Positions 53,560 to 62,762 are shown, counted from the stretch's first letter. The stretch is DNA of 64,000 bases from CALFXN01 sp964451935 (GCA_964451935.1 CAYVKE010000004.1:1-64000), one strand, 5' to 3'. Translations and numbers: made by a program. Notes: generated from the letters alone by a model not told the origin.

Positions 53560-53589
53560 CGGCGACACGAACACGGAGGTGTTTTGAAA

Positions 53590-55029
53590 ATGGCGAAGAT
53601 GATCATCGGAGGAAAGAAAGTCGACGCGCGCGACGGCGCGACGATCGACGTCATCAACCCGGCGGACGGAACCGTCGTCGATACGGTCCCGAACGCTGCG
53701 GCGGAAGATGTCGATGAAGCGGTCGCGAAGGCGATAGCGGGGCAGAAGGTCTGGGGCGCGGTTCCGCTCCACGAGCGCGGACGGATTCTGCGCCGTTTCG
53801 TCGAGATCGCGCTGTCGAAGAAGGAAGAGCTTGCATCCTTGCTCTCGCGCGAGACGGGCAAACCCATCCGCGAGGCCCGGGCGGAGATCGGCAACATTCC
53901 CGCGCTGTTCGAGGGATTCGTGGAAAAGGCGAAGCACCTGTACGGCGAGGCCATTCCCGCCGGAACGGAGCCCGGAACCGAAGCGACGCTCCAGATCACG
54001 GTCCGCGAGCCGGTTGGCGTCGTGGCGTGCGTGATACCGTTCAACTTCCCTGTTGACCTGTTCGGGCAGAAGATCGCCCCGGCGCTCATCGCGGGCGACG
54101 CGGCCATAGTGAAGCCCTCGACCGAAAACCCGCTCACGCTGATACGGCTGTGCGAACTGCTGATCGAGGCGGGCGTTCCGGACGGCGCGATCGAAATCGT
54201 CACCGGCCCCGGCTCCACCGTCGGCAGCCGGCTCTGCGCGAACCCCGGAATCGGCGTCATCAGTCTGACCGGCAGCACGGCCGTCGGCATCGAGACGATG
54301 CGTTCCGCCGCCGCGAACCTGACGCCCTGCGCGCTCGAACTCGGCGGCAACGACGCCTTCATCGTCCTCAGCGACGGGGACGTCGACCTCGCGGTCGAAG
54401 AGACGATCTTCGGACGCACCTACAACACGGGCCAGGTCTGCTGCGCGAGCAAGCGCTTCCTGATCCACAACTCCGTGAAGGAGGAATTCACCGAAAAGAT
54501 CGTCGCGCGGCTGAAGCAGCTCGTCCAGGGCGACCCCGCCGACGAGAAGACGACGGTCGGGTGCCTCATCAGCGAAAAGGCCGCGAAGACCGTCGAAGAG
54601 CAGGTCGCGAAGACGGTCGCGCAGGGCGCGAAAATCGTCACGGGCGGCGTGCGCAAGGGAGCCTTCTACGCGCCGACCGTTCTCGCGGACGTCACGCGGA
54701 CCATGGACGTCGCCGTGGATATGGAGATCTTCGGTCCGGTCATTCCGATCATCGGCTTCGACACGGACGAAGAGGCCGTCGATATCGCGAACGCGTCGAG
54801 CTTCGGGCTCTCGGGCAACGTCTTCTCGGGGAACATCAACCGGGCGATGAAGGTCGCCCGCGCCATGCAATGCGGCGGCGTTGTCGTCAACGGATGCAGC
54901 TTCTTCCGCTCGTGCGAAATGCCGTTCGGCGGCTACAAGATGAGCGGCATCGGCAACGAGGGGATCGCCTGCACGCTCGACGAAGTCACGCAGGTCAAGA
55001 CCGTCGTCCTGAAAAACGTTCTGTGCTGA
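53590..55029 (+). CDS. NAD(P)-dependent aldehyde dehydrogenase
   Basis: This 479-residue ALDH superfamily enzyme oxidises an aldehyde to its acid. The general-base Glu250 is in LELGGN, and the catalytic Cys284 is in NTGQVCCA. FNFP and the nucleotide-binding GSTAVG are present. TTG 53584 with GGAGG four bases upstream is an alternative start. The downstream hairpin closes the FIST-ALDH unit. Glycolaldehyde, lactaldehyde or succinate-semialdehyde could be the substrate; this is not decided by sequence. Confidence 0.92.
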   Translation: MAKMIIGGKKVDARDGATIDVINPADGTVVDTVPNAAAEDVDEAVAKAIAGQKVWGAVPLHERGRILRRFVEIALSKKEELASLLSRETGKPIREARAEIGNIPALFEGFVEKAKHLYGEAIPAGTEPGTEATLQITVREPVGVVACVIPFNFPVDLFGQKIAPALIAGDAAIVKPSTENPLTLIRLCELLIEAGVPDGAIEIVTGPGSTVGSRLCANPGIGVISLTGSTAVGIETMRSAAANLTPCALELGGNDAFIVLSDGDVDLAVEETIFGRTYNTGQVCCASKRFLIHNSVKEEFTEKIVARLKQLVQGDPADEKTTVGCLISEKAAKTVEEQVAKTVAQGAKIVTGGVRKGAFYAPTVLADVTRTMDVAVDMEIFGPVIPIIGFDTDEEAVDIANASSFGLSGNVFSGNINRAMKVARAMQCGGVVVNGCSFFRSCEMPFGGYKMSGIGNEGIACTLDEVTQVKTVVLKNVLC

Positions 55030-55059
55030 AACGGCCGACTCCTATTCGTTGCGAACGCA

Positions 55060-55098
55060 CGGCGAGGGCCTCGGGGCATAGCCCTGAGGCCCTCGCCG
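55060..55098. terminator. Seventeen-base-pair hairpin after the ALDH gene
   Basis: Arms 55060-55076 and 55082-55098 pair over 17 positions with one G-T pair, the longest stem in the window. No T tract follows, so it may act as a 3' protective structure or Rho-independent-like pause. Confidence 0.55.
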
Positions 55099-55226
55099 CA
55101 TGCCGGAATCCGGCGCGTTTGCGTTTCTTCGCGACCGGCCCCGCCGGGACAATCGCCGTGTGGTACAATGCTGCCGCTTCAACCGAAGCGAGCGGATTTT
55201 GCACGACTTTGACCCATTTCGAAAAT

Positions 55227-55919
55227 ATGCTCCCCGAGGGGTGGTTCCGGGTGCGAAGCATCACCGAACTGATCGTCTCGAAACTGTTCATGAAGCGGAT
55301 CCCCGCGCCGAAGGGCTTCTACAGCCAGTATGGACAGGACGCCTACGTCCTCGACCTGCTCGGCGGCATGCGCGGCGGCGTCTTCGTCGACGTCGGCGCC
55401 TACGACGGCGTCGAGCTGAGCAACACGTACCACATGGAAAAAGAACTCGGCTGGACCGGGCTCGCCGTCGAGCCGCACCCGGCCGTATTCGAAGAACTGC
55501 GCAGGAACCGGACGTGCGCGCTGTTCCACGGATGCGTCGGCGCGGCGAACGGCTCGGTGCGCTTCCGCGCGGTCGAGGGCGCCGCGAGCGCGATGAGCGG
55601 CATCGAAGACGCCTATAACGACCGGACCTTGCGCCGGATCGAACGGTCGGGGAAGCACTCCGACTTCATCGACGTCGAATCCGTGACGCTGAAGGACTTG
55701 CTGCGCCGCTTCGGGATCGATCACGTGGACTTCCTGTCGATCGACACGGAAGGCAGCGAGTACGAAATCCTCGCTGCCTTCGACTTCTCCGTCCCGATCC
55801 GCGCGATCACGGTGGAAAACAACATGCACACCGTCCCGATCCGGCGTCTGCTCGAACGTCACGGTTTTGCGCTCAAGGCCACGATCGAGTGCGACAGCGT
55901 CTATCTGCGGAAGGAGTAA
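55227..55919 (+). CDS. FkbM-family SAM-dependent methyltransferase
   Basis: This methyltransferase of 230 residues shows SQYGQDAYVLD, the SAM-binding FVDVGAYDG and the C-terminal VDFLSIDTEGSEYEIL, all typical of FkbM. Such enzymes methylate sugars or other small molecules. Start choice is uncertain: ATG 55227 lacks a ribosome site, while GTG 55251 has GAGGGG about ten bases upstream. An extended -10 (TGGTACAAT, 55161-55169) lies upstream. It is convergent with the defence island. Confidence 0.82.
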   Translation: MLPEGWFRVRSITELIVSKLFMKRIPAPKGFYSQYGQDAYVLDLLGGMRGGVFVDVGAYDGVELSNTYHMEKELGWTGLAVEPHPAVFEELRRNRTCALFHGCVGAANGSVRFRAVEGAASAMSGIEDAYNDRTLRRIERSGKHSDFIDVESVTLKDLLRRFGIDHVDFLSIDTEGSEYEILAAFDFSVPIRAITVENNMHTVPIRRLLERHGFALKATIECDSVYLRKE

Positions 55920-55988
55920 GCGCCGAAAAAGGGCGACGCTCGTGCCTTCGCCGGGGCGGTCCTGAAGCCCGGCCTGATCGGTTGAAGG

Positions 55989-56669
55989 TCAGAAGGCTTT
56001 CAGTCGGTTCGCTATGACGCCCGAATGCGACCAGTGTTCTTCGATGGACTGGATGAACGCCGGGCGAACCAGCTTGGCTCTTCTGGCGAGCCAATCGCCC
56101 TCGTCGGACCGGAGATACAGGCCTTCGGCCGGTCTGTCGCCGAAACGCGACTGCGCCAGAAGTCCGCTCAACTCGTCGATGGTAAACCGGCCTCTGGCGA
56201 CTTGCGGAACGGAAAATATCCCCGCTTTTTCCAGCAGATCGTTTCTTCGCGCCGCGGAGAAGAAACGGGCCGCTTTCCTGTCGTATGCGTCAAAACCGAG
56301 AAACCAGTCGGGCAACCTGTCATAGGAGACCGTGTGTCGTGCATAACACCATTCCCCGAAAAGGATGAACCGGTCCGACAACTGTTCGAAAAGGGCGTCG
56401 ATCTTCGGAGCCAACCATTCGGCCAGCTTCTTCCACTGTCCGACGCCGGGCAGCCGGATGTACGCCCCCCGGTTCTGGACGCGAATAGTCGCGTCCCTGT
56501 CAAAGGATATCCCGAGATTCGCCCCGTCCACTTTTTCCTCGACGATCAGTTCATTCCGGAGAAAGTCGTCCCGTTCCGGCTCGGACATGACCTTGTCGTC
56601 GCGGAGATCGATGTCGCCGAGAATCGCCAGGTGCGGAGTGGATGGAAATTTGAAAAAATCGTCCGTCAC
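55989..56669 (-). CDS. ATP-dependent RNA ligase family protein
   Basis: This 226-residue nucleotidyltransferase joins RNA ends, probably resealing broken RNA. Motif I is EEKVDGAN with Lys46 as the AMP-accepting residue; motif III is FGEW (104-107); motif IV is EGLYLR (182-187); motif V is RAKLV with Lys199. The short length lacks a C-terminal accessory domain, as in minimal Rnl-type ligases. GTG 56669 overlaps the stop of the PIN-like gene. It is the last of three coupled genes. Confidence 0.85.
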   Translation of the reverse strand: MTDDFFKFPSTPHLAILGDIDLRDDKVMSEPERDDFLRNELIVEEKVDGANLGISFDRDATIRVQNRGAYIRLPGVGQWKKLAEWLAPKIDALFEQLSDRFILFGEWCYARHTVSYDRLPDWFLGFDAYDRKAARFFSAARRNDLLEKAGIFSVPQVARGRFTIDELSGLLAQSRFGDRPAEGLYLRSDEGDWLARRAKLVRPAFIQSIEEHWSHSGVIANRLKAF

Positions 56670-57184
56670 GAGTCCATTTTCTCCTTGTATTTCTTTTCCG
56701 CATAGTCGGGACATAGAAAGCGCACGGTGATCCCGGCTTGTGAAAGCGCGTCTTTCCATCCCCACCACTTGCTGTCGATCGCCTGCAGAATGGGAGGTTT
56801 TGCAGGATGAGCATTGGCGACCGCGACGAATTTCCGGTCGGATCTGTCGAACGTCCGGAGCCCTTCGTGTCGGGGAAACTCGTCGTAGGAATCGCCGTTT
56901 TTGGTAATCGTCACATGATCCTCTTCCGGGAAACCCCATTGATTGTCGTGAACCCACTTCAGAAATCGGTCTCCCATGCCGGGTTGTCCCTTCAATGACA
57001 GGTCGTGTCGATATTCGTTGAAAATCTCACCACCGGCGTCGAGAACCAGTCCGCCTTCCTTGATGATGCGTTCGACGGCTGTGACGCATGCCAGCACGCA
57101 CTTGCACAGCTCAGGCGGAACCTCGGCGTCCAGCGCACGGTTCGCAACCAAAGGCACGTTCGTATCCACGACGCATTTGCTCAT
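56666..57184 (-). CDS. PIN-like nuclease
   Basis: This 172-residue protein has the acidic quartet expected of a PIN nuclease: Asp7 in VVDTNV, Glu53 in GGEIFNEY, Asp116 in DRSDRKFVA and Asp137 near the C-terminus. PIN proteins usually cut RNA. There is no small antitoxin gene next to it, so it is not a VapBC pair. It is coupled by ATGA to the ATPase upstream and by GTGA to the RNA ligase downstream, suggesting a three-part system. Confidence 0.78.
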   Translation of the reverse strand: MSKCVVDTNVPLVANRALDAEVPPELCKCVLACVTAVERIIKEGGLVLDAGGEIFNEYRHDLSLKGQPGMGDRFLKWVHDNQWGFPEEDHVTITKNGDSYDEFPRHEGLRTFDRSDRKFVAVANAHPAKPPILQAIDSKWWGWKDALSQAGITVRFLCPDYAEKKYKEKMDS

Positions 57185-58587
57185 TCTGCAGAACTCTCCT
57201 TCTTCTCATTCCGCTCCATGCGTTTTTTCATCGCAGCTTTTGATTGTTCCGTGATATCTTCCATTTCATCGCCGAAGAAGTTTTCCGGCCAGTTCCTGAT
57301 ACGTCCAAACTCGTCGATTTCCAAGTGTTCCAGCGTTGCCGGATCCTGCGACACGTTGGCGAAATACGCAGCCACCTTTTCCTGGGGGACGACGTCCTCC
57401 GCGATACGTCGTTGAAGGCGGCGAAGGAAGTGTTCCGAATGCGTCTCGATGATTATCTGGATGTTGCGTGGTTCGCCGTTTTCCCGAGAGTTGATGACGT
57501 CGATCATGACATCCGCAAGAAGCGACTGCGCCCGGGGGTGCAGATGGATCTCGGGCTGTTCCATCAGGATGATGGAGTTGCTGGGAGCGTAGAAGCACTG
57601 GACGAGTACGGGCAGAACCTGCGAGATGCCGAACCCAACATCGGGGAGATCCACAAAATCCGAGGACCCTTTTGTGCGAACCTTGACCTCGTATTCCTGA
57701 CGCTGCTCCGAGATAGGGTTGACTCTGAACTCCTCGATCAGTTCCATTTCCTTCAGCTTTTTGGCGATAACACCTCCGAAAGGCAGCGCCCGTCGTTTCG
57801 GACCAAAATTGATTTTCCGCTTGTTAGCCGCCAGGATGGCTGCGACGGTATGTTCACCGGCGTACCCGACGCTCTCCGGTTCGATCCCCGTCCAGGAATA
57901 CAATCGTTCCGCCTTTGTTCGCAACGGCCCCAGATAGCTGATAGAGCGGAACAGTTTTTCATGCCGCAGGTTCAGCTCTTGGACGAAGTCTGCGTTCTGA
58001 TAATAGGCGACGACTTCGTCAGGAAATCCGTAGAACCGGACCGGCGCTCCGGGATTCCACGCTCGCCCGGGATTCCTTTTGAGCTGGTAGTTCTCGGACT
58101 CAACCTTGTATTCGGCCTTGGCGCCGGAGTTTCGATGCATCCCGACGGATAGAACCGTACTCTCCTTTTGCAGAAGCCGGTACGAAAAATGATCGACGAT
58201 CAACGAATGTTGGTCCTTTTCGTCCAGTCCGATTTCGCCGTTGAAAGACAAGGTGTTTCCCGGAAAAGAGGTGTTTGTCTTCGCATCCTTGAATCTAAGC
58301 GCTTCCGGCAAGCCCCATTGATATTCGAACGCGATCTTTTTTTTTGGATCGTGATGAAAGACGATGTCCTGATACGAACCGAGCTGTACGGCGGTGTTCC
58401 TCCCTCCAGGGTAGAAGACGGCCTTTCTGTCGGGAGACTCCACTGTTTGTTTGAGCATCATCAGGAACTGCCCGATGCTTGACTTCCCCGAGCTGTTGGC
58501 GCCGAAAAACAGCGTAATCGGAGCCATCCGGATATCCGAGGTGTCCTTCCAGATCTTGAAATTTCGGATGCGAAGCCGCTGTAACAT
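57181..58587 (-). CDS. OLD-like AAA ATPase with DUF3696
   Basis: This 468-residue ABC/SMC-type AAA ATPase has Walker A GANSSGKSS (29-37), Walker B IILMEQPEIHLHP (about 338-350) and ETHSEHF (about 380-386). The C-terminal ~40 residues match DUF3696 (FGRIRNWPENFFGDE). Proteins of this group act as sensors or motors in several defence systems (for example OLD, PARIS, septu-type). ATG 58587 has AGGAGGT eight bases upstream. It is the first gene of the ATPase-PIN-RNA ligase trio. Confidence 0.86.
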   Translation of the reverse strand: MLQRLRIRNFKIWKDTSDIRMAPITLFFGANSSGKSSIGQFLMMLKQTVESPDRKAVFYPGGRNTAVQLGSYQDIVFHHDPKKKIAFEYQWGLPEALRFKDAKTNTSFPGNTLSFNGEIGLDEKDQHSLIVDHFSYRLLQKESTVLSVGMHRNSGAKAEYKVESENYQLKRNPGRAWNPGAPVRFYGFPDEVVAYYQNADFVQELNLRHEKLFRSISYLGPLRTKAERLYSWTGIEPESVGYAGEHTVAAILAANKRKINFGPKRRALPFGGVIAKKLKEMELIEEFRVNPISEQRQEYEVKVRTKGSSDFVDLPDVGFGISQVLPVLVQCFYAPSNSIILMEQPEIHLHPRAQSLLADVMIDVINSRENGEPRNIQIIIETHSEHFLRRLQRRIAEDVVPQEKVAAYFANVSQDPATLEHLEIDEFGRIRNWPENFFGDEMEDITEQSKAAMKKRMERNEKKESSAE

Positions 58588-58712
58588 TTTTTCAACCTCC
58601 TATCCGTGTCATCGTCCGGTTGCTTTTCTTTGAGGCGCCCCTCGCGACGCGTTCGGGATGTAGTGTATCGGTTTCTTCCGCTCTCCTCAACGATCCTGTC
58701 GACGAAGCCCGT
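58588..58712. other. Gap between DprA-like and ATPase genes
   Basis: This 125-base stretch separates the methylase/DprA-like genes from the ATPase trio. I see the ATPase ribosome site (58595-58601) and no gene or strong hairpin. A promoter for the trio may lie here, but no convincing -35/-10 pair is visible. Confidence 0.4.
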
Positions 58713-59312
58713 TCATCCGGTTTCTTCCCGTTGGTGCGGCGCTCCCGTCAGATGCGACAGTATCGGCACATTCCACCCCTTGAGGGCGTCGAGAATTCGG
58801 GCGGTTTCTCCTCCTTCGGAAACGTGGGGAACGAACGCCTCGTCCGCAAGCGCCGCGACGACGGTGTTCCTCCGAATGGCCGAATCCCGGGTGACGCGTC
58901 GCGGTTCCTCCCCGAACGGAAAGAGGAAGAGAATGCGGCCGGCGTCGAAGGCCCCGCGGCATCCTGCGAGGATTCGCATCGTTCCTGCGGCCCGCGCGGG
59001 GCAGATGATGACGGGTTGTATCCCGCGCAGAAGGATCTCCAGGCATTCCTTCTCAATCGGCGAATGGAACCCGCTGATGACCGTTCGGCCGGTGTCGCGC
59101 AATCGGCGCGCCATGTCGTAGGCGGGCAGGATGACGGTTCCGGGTGACCGTGCGGAGCAGAACAGGGCGGTTTTCGGATTGGCGAGATACGTCAGGGGAC
59201 CGACCGCGTTGAGCGAAGCGGGCGCGGCTTCCCCAAGCCGCGCGAGAAGAATTCCGGGATACAGCCCGTCGCCGGGAACGAGGCGCTGCGGAACGATCGC
59301 GGAGGGGCGCAT
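58713..59312 (-). CDS. DprA/SLOG-like Rossmann protein
   Basis: This 199-residue protein resembles the DprA/SLOG superfamily. FCSARSPG (51-58) and VISGFHSPIEKEC (78-90), with a later VIICPAR, give the nucleotide- or DNA-binding loop pattern. It is too short and lacks the SAM/winged-helix domains of the competence DprA. Its start is three bases after the methylase stop, so it is co-translated with that gene. SLOG proteins in defence loci often sense or process nucleotides; the role here is unknown. Confidence 0.75.
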   Translation of the reverse strand: MRPSAIVPQRLVPGDGLYPGILLARLGEAAPASLNAVGPLTYLANPKTALFCSARSPGTVILPAYDMARRLRDTGRTVISGFHSPIEKECLEILLRGIQPVIICPARAAGTMRILAGCRGAFDAGRILFLFPFGEEPRRVTRDSAIRRNTVVAALADEAFVPHVSEGGETARILDALKGWNVPILSHLTGAPHQREETG

Positions 59313-59315
59313 GAG

Positions 59316-62300
59316 CTACTTTTCCCCGTTCTCTGTCTCGGAATCCCGCCCCATGCGATACTTGATGTCGTAGTTGACGATGAAGTCGAGTTCCTCTTCC
59401 GTGAAACCGTAGCAGCGCGCGAGGACGCAGTCGATTTCGTCGATAATGGGTTTGGATGCTGATACATTGAATTCGTCGTAGGTAATGTTATCGCCGTCCT
59501 TGGTTACGATGGTTTTTCTGCCGGATATGGATTCCAGGAAAAGCGAAAGCTGTATATTTAAATTTATGAGCTTCGCATCGTTCATAACTTCGCTTGCTAC
59601 AGGAAAATTTGCTACTATAGAGTCGCTTAGGTGAAAGCAATCTCCTAAAGTAATAAAATATGAATAAAAAATACTGCTGTTAATAAGTGCGCAAGTAATA
59701 TGCGCAGCGTCAATATTATCAAAATATAAATATCTTCCATGGGCGGGAGCGGCTATAGTCCCGTTTTTGGCATAATAGGGCAATCCAACTGTGGCTTTTA
59801 CCCAATATCGAGTCGATTCCTGATAAAAAATAAAAACTTCTGATTTTTGGTAATTTGTATTGATATTAATTTTGTTTACACCGTATAATTTTAAAAAGAT
59901 ACCAGAATGTAAGGTGTCAAGTTTCGGGAAAATGCCTTGATCTACATATTTTGAATTTATGATAGTAAAATTTAAATTATTAAATAAACAATCGCGTGTA
60001 AAGGATTGCCATCTTTTGTATTTTGAAATTGCAGATATTTGCGTAGAAAATTTAATTGATTTTTTTATTATAAAAATACAGCTTCTGCAATTCTGAAGCT
60101 CTTCGAAGAGCTTCCCAGGCCGGTCATCAAATGGAACGAGAACCATGCGATCGCTGTTTTGAGAGAGGTATTTCCTGAGAGAAAGCATTCTCGAAGAGCT
60201 GACGAATGGAAGCTGTACGATGAAACTCAGAGTCCCCGAGTTGACGCCAAGCTGAACGGCCCTTTCCGTACATAAGGCGTAGAGGTTTCCGCTCTTCTCG
60301 ACGGCGTAGTTCTGGACGGCGTAGTCCTTCTTTACGGAAGAATACTCTTTCCACGGTGGATTCCCGATAATCACGTCAAACCCGCCGTGTTCGTGGACGA
60401 TGCCGTAGAACTCCACGAACCAATGGAAGGGGCGGTGACTCCTGAGCCACTTCGCATACGCCTCCTGATACTTCTTTTTGCTTTTCGGAAAGGCGCCTTC
60501 CTCAATTCCGTACTGTTTCGCCAGATAGCGGCTGAGTTCTTCGTTCAGGTCGGCGAGGCGCTTCTGAAGCTCCTGCTTGTGCTCCGCGGGAACGGAAGCA
60601 TCGCCTTCGATCTGTCGCGCCCGAAAGGCGTCGAACGCCTGCCTGAGATCCGCCGCCTTGCGCGAGATCACATCCATTTCATCATCGAACATGGCGAGAG
60701 TTTCCTGCACGTCGCCCTTGATCGCCTTTTCCACGTCCTTGAATGTCGCGAAGCCGACGAGCGTGTTCCCCGCCTTGACGTTGAAGTCGATGTCCGGCAA
60801 CGGTTCGATGCCGAGGTTCGGGCGCGACGTGTCCGGTTCGACCTGCGCCGCGAGCTTGAGGAAGAGGCGCAGTTTGCATATTTCGACAGCCTCTTCCATG
60901 ATGTCCACTCCGTAGAGGTTGTTGAGGATGATGCTTTTGAGGATGAAGTATCGTTCGTTCGGGTGTGCGGCGACATGGTCGAGCACCGTTCGGAAGTCGC
61001 TGAACTTTTCCGGCCGGCGCTTGCATTGCGAGCGGTCGAGGTCCGCGACGAACGCCTCCATCCGGTCGAGGCAGGCTTCGTAGAGCGGTTCGAGGATATT
61101 GAGCGCCGCAAAGAGGAACGCGCCCGATCCGCATGTCGGGTCGAGAATGGTGATCTTTTCCAGAGCGCGCCAGAATGCGCGCAGGAGTTCGGGGCTCTCG
61201 CAGTTTTCCAGGACGTCCTGCGCGAACTGGCGTATGTCGAGGTTCAGCGTGACGAGGTTGCTGATGTCGCAGATCTCGCCCGCGCGGAGCTTTGCTCTGA
61301 TTTCCTCGTACCGTGTACGGCGTCCGACGACTTCGCGCCATGTTTCAGTGGGCAGGCCGTGCGTCGGGGGCGCAGGGGTGTTCCAGTTCTTTCGCAGCCG
61401 GATCGTTTCGATGTCGTTGATCGAGGTGACTTCTCCGACCGTGTCGTGCAATGTCGGCGGATTGACGCCCGCGGCGATATCTTCGGGCAGCTCGTATGGC
61501 TGTTGCAACGCCTCGCCCTGATCCGGGCGGGAGGCTGCGTAGTTCCACGTGACGCCGTGTCGTACGGCTTTGTAGATATAGCGGTCGGGATCGGTTTTCA
61601 GAAGATCCCACACCGTCGGACCTCCTGGATTTTCAAAGGCTGTCCGGCATTTCGCCCGCGCGGCGTCGAAGAGAAACGGAATGACGGTGTTCTTGGCGAT
61701 GTATTCGGTGATGTCCTCTTTGGTGTAGTAGGCGCCCATCTGCTTCTGGTTGATGTACTTCTCGAAGATGTACCCGAGGACGTCGGGGTTGATCTCGTTG
61801 TCGTCGCGCAGGGGGCGTTCGTCCAGATGCCACTGGTACTGGTCGAAGAAGTCGAACACGCGCTCGAAGGCTTCGTCGGATATCGCGATGCTGTCGCCGT
61901 AGCGCTCGGGACGTTCCAGTTCGTGGATGTCGAAGAGTCCGCCGTTCAGATAGGGGATGCGGCCGATGAGTCCGTCCAGCTCGGGCGTTCTGTCCCGACC
62001 GCCGAGACCTTCATGGAAGAGGCGCAGAAGGAAGTATCGGTAGAAGGAATAGAACTGGTCCCTGCCGTGTTCTTCCCGCAGCCGGTTCAGCCGGTTGCGC
62101 AGATAGTCCATGTCGCCGTCGAGAAACCCCTTGCGCTGGATGAAGTAGACGAACATCAGACGGTTGAGCGTCAGGGACGCATACCATTCGCGGTCGGCCG
62201 TATCGGCGATTCCCTGGATGAAGCCGAGAAAGGCCGCGTGCTCTTTTTGAAAATGATCGTAGAAGCGTTTCGTGACACGTTCGACGTCGAACGCTTTCCG

Positions 62301-62762
62301 CGCGCGCTTCGTTACGTCCGGGAGCGTTATCCGCTCTTCTTCATCGAACGTGAAGGCGATGGCTTCGAGTTTCTGAAGCAATGCGTCGCCCGACCCGGAG
62401 TTGTTGTAGCGGTGTTCCCGGCAGGCCGCGGGTTTCCCCGGCCCGCGGCGGACCCACTGCCAGATCTGGTTTTCTTCGGTCGAATCGGTGAAGATGAGTA
62501 TGTGCTCGTGCGTGGATTTCGTGACCTGACGTTCGATTTTTCTTCGTTCGGCGAGGTCGGGAAAGTTTTCTCCCGGAGGCGTCGGACAGCGGTAGCACGC
62601 CATGCCGCGTTTCTGCGCGACGGCGGTGAGGTCCCGGCATACATTCCCGGTCTCGACGCGCAGGACGGAGTTGAACGTATCCCATCCGAGTTCTTCGACG
62701 AAGAGTCGTCGAAAGTCCGCTTTCGCCAGAAGCTCCCGGGCCTTCGCCCTGTCTAGCGTCAT
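59316..62762 (-). CDS. Eco57I-type adenine-specific DNA methylase, large
   Basis: This 1148-residue gamma-class N6-adenine methylase has motif I DPTCGSGAFL (near 540) and motif IV NPPW (near 800). The ~500-residue N-terminal part is typical of large BREX/DISARM/Type IIG-like methylases. Residues ~890-1075 are encoded by an unusually AT-rich stretch and form the likely target-recognition domain. No PD-(D/E)XK motif was clearly seen. The start ATG 62762 overlaps the helicase stop. It probably marks self DNA for a helicase-linked defence system. Confidence 0.88.
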   Translation of the reverse strand: MTLDRAKARELLAKADFRRLFVEELGWDTFNSVLRVETGNVCRDLTAVAQKRGMACYRCPTPPGENFPDLAERRKIERQVTKSTHEHILIFTDSTEENQIWQWVRRGPGKPAACREHRYNNSGSGDALLQKLEAIAFTFDEEERITLPDVTKRARKAFDVERVTKRFYDHFQKEHAAFLGFIQGIADTADREWYASLTLNRLMFVYFIQRKGFLDGDMDYLRNRLNRLREEHGRDQFYSFYRYFLLRLFHEGLGGRDRTPELDGLIGRIPYLNGGLFDIHELERPERYGDSIAISDEAFERVFDFFDQYQWHLDERPLRDDNEINPDVLGYIFEKYINQKQMGAYYTKEDITEYIAKNTVIPFLFDAARAKCRTAFENPGGPTVWDLLKTDPDRYIYKAVRHGVTWNYAASRPDQGEALQQPYELPEDIAAGVNPPTLHDTVGEVTSINDIETIRLRKNWNTPAPPTHGLPTETWREVVGRRTRYEEIRAKLRAGEICDISNLVTLNLDIRQFAQDVLENCESPELLRAFWRALEKITILDPTCGSGAFLFAALNILEPLYEACLDRMEAFVADLDRSQCKRRPEKFSDFRTVLDHVAAHPNERYFILKSIILNNLYGVDIMEEAVEICKLRLFLKLAAQVEPDTSRPNLGIEPLPDIDFNVKAGNTLVGFATFKDVEKAIKGDVQETLAMFDDEMDVISRKAADLRQAFDAFRARQIEGDASVPAEHKQELQKRLADLNEELSRYLAKQYGIEEGAFPKSKKKYQEAYAKWLRSHRPFHWFVEFYGIVHEHGGFDVIIGNPPWKEYSSVKKDYAVQNYAVEKSGNLYALCTERAVQLGVNSGTLSFIVQLPFVSSSRMLSLRKYLSQNSDRMVLVPFDDRPGKLFEELQNCRSCIFIIKKSIKFSTQISAISKYKRWQSFTRDCLFNNLNFTIINSKYVDQGIFPKLDTLHSGIFLKLYGVNKININTNYQKSEVFIFYQESTRYWVKATVGLPYYAKNGTIAAPAHGRYLYFDNIDAAHITCALINSSIFYSYFITLGDCFHLSDSIVANFPVASEVMNDAKLINLNIQLSLFLESISGRKTIVTKDGDNITYDEFNVSASKPIIDEIDCVLARCYGFTEEELDFIVNYDIKYRMGRDSETENGEK
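59540..60085 (-). other. AT-rich target-recognition segment in the methylase
   Basis: About 545 bases inside the methylase gene are rich in A/T, with runs such as AAAATAAAA and frequent ATT/TAT codons, while the gene on either side is GC-rich. The reading frame continues through it. This suggests that the specificity domain was exchanged by recombination. Confidence 0.7.

Noticed and set aside
56666..57184. VapC toxin of a VapBC toxin-antitoxin pair
   Set aside because: The protein is longer than VapC, no small antitoxin gene precedes it, and it is coupled to an ATPase and an RNA ligase.
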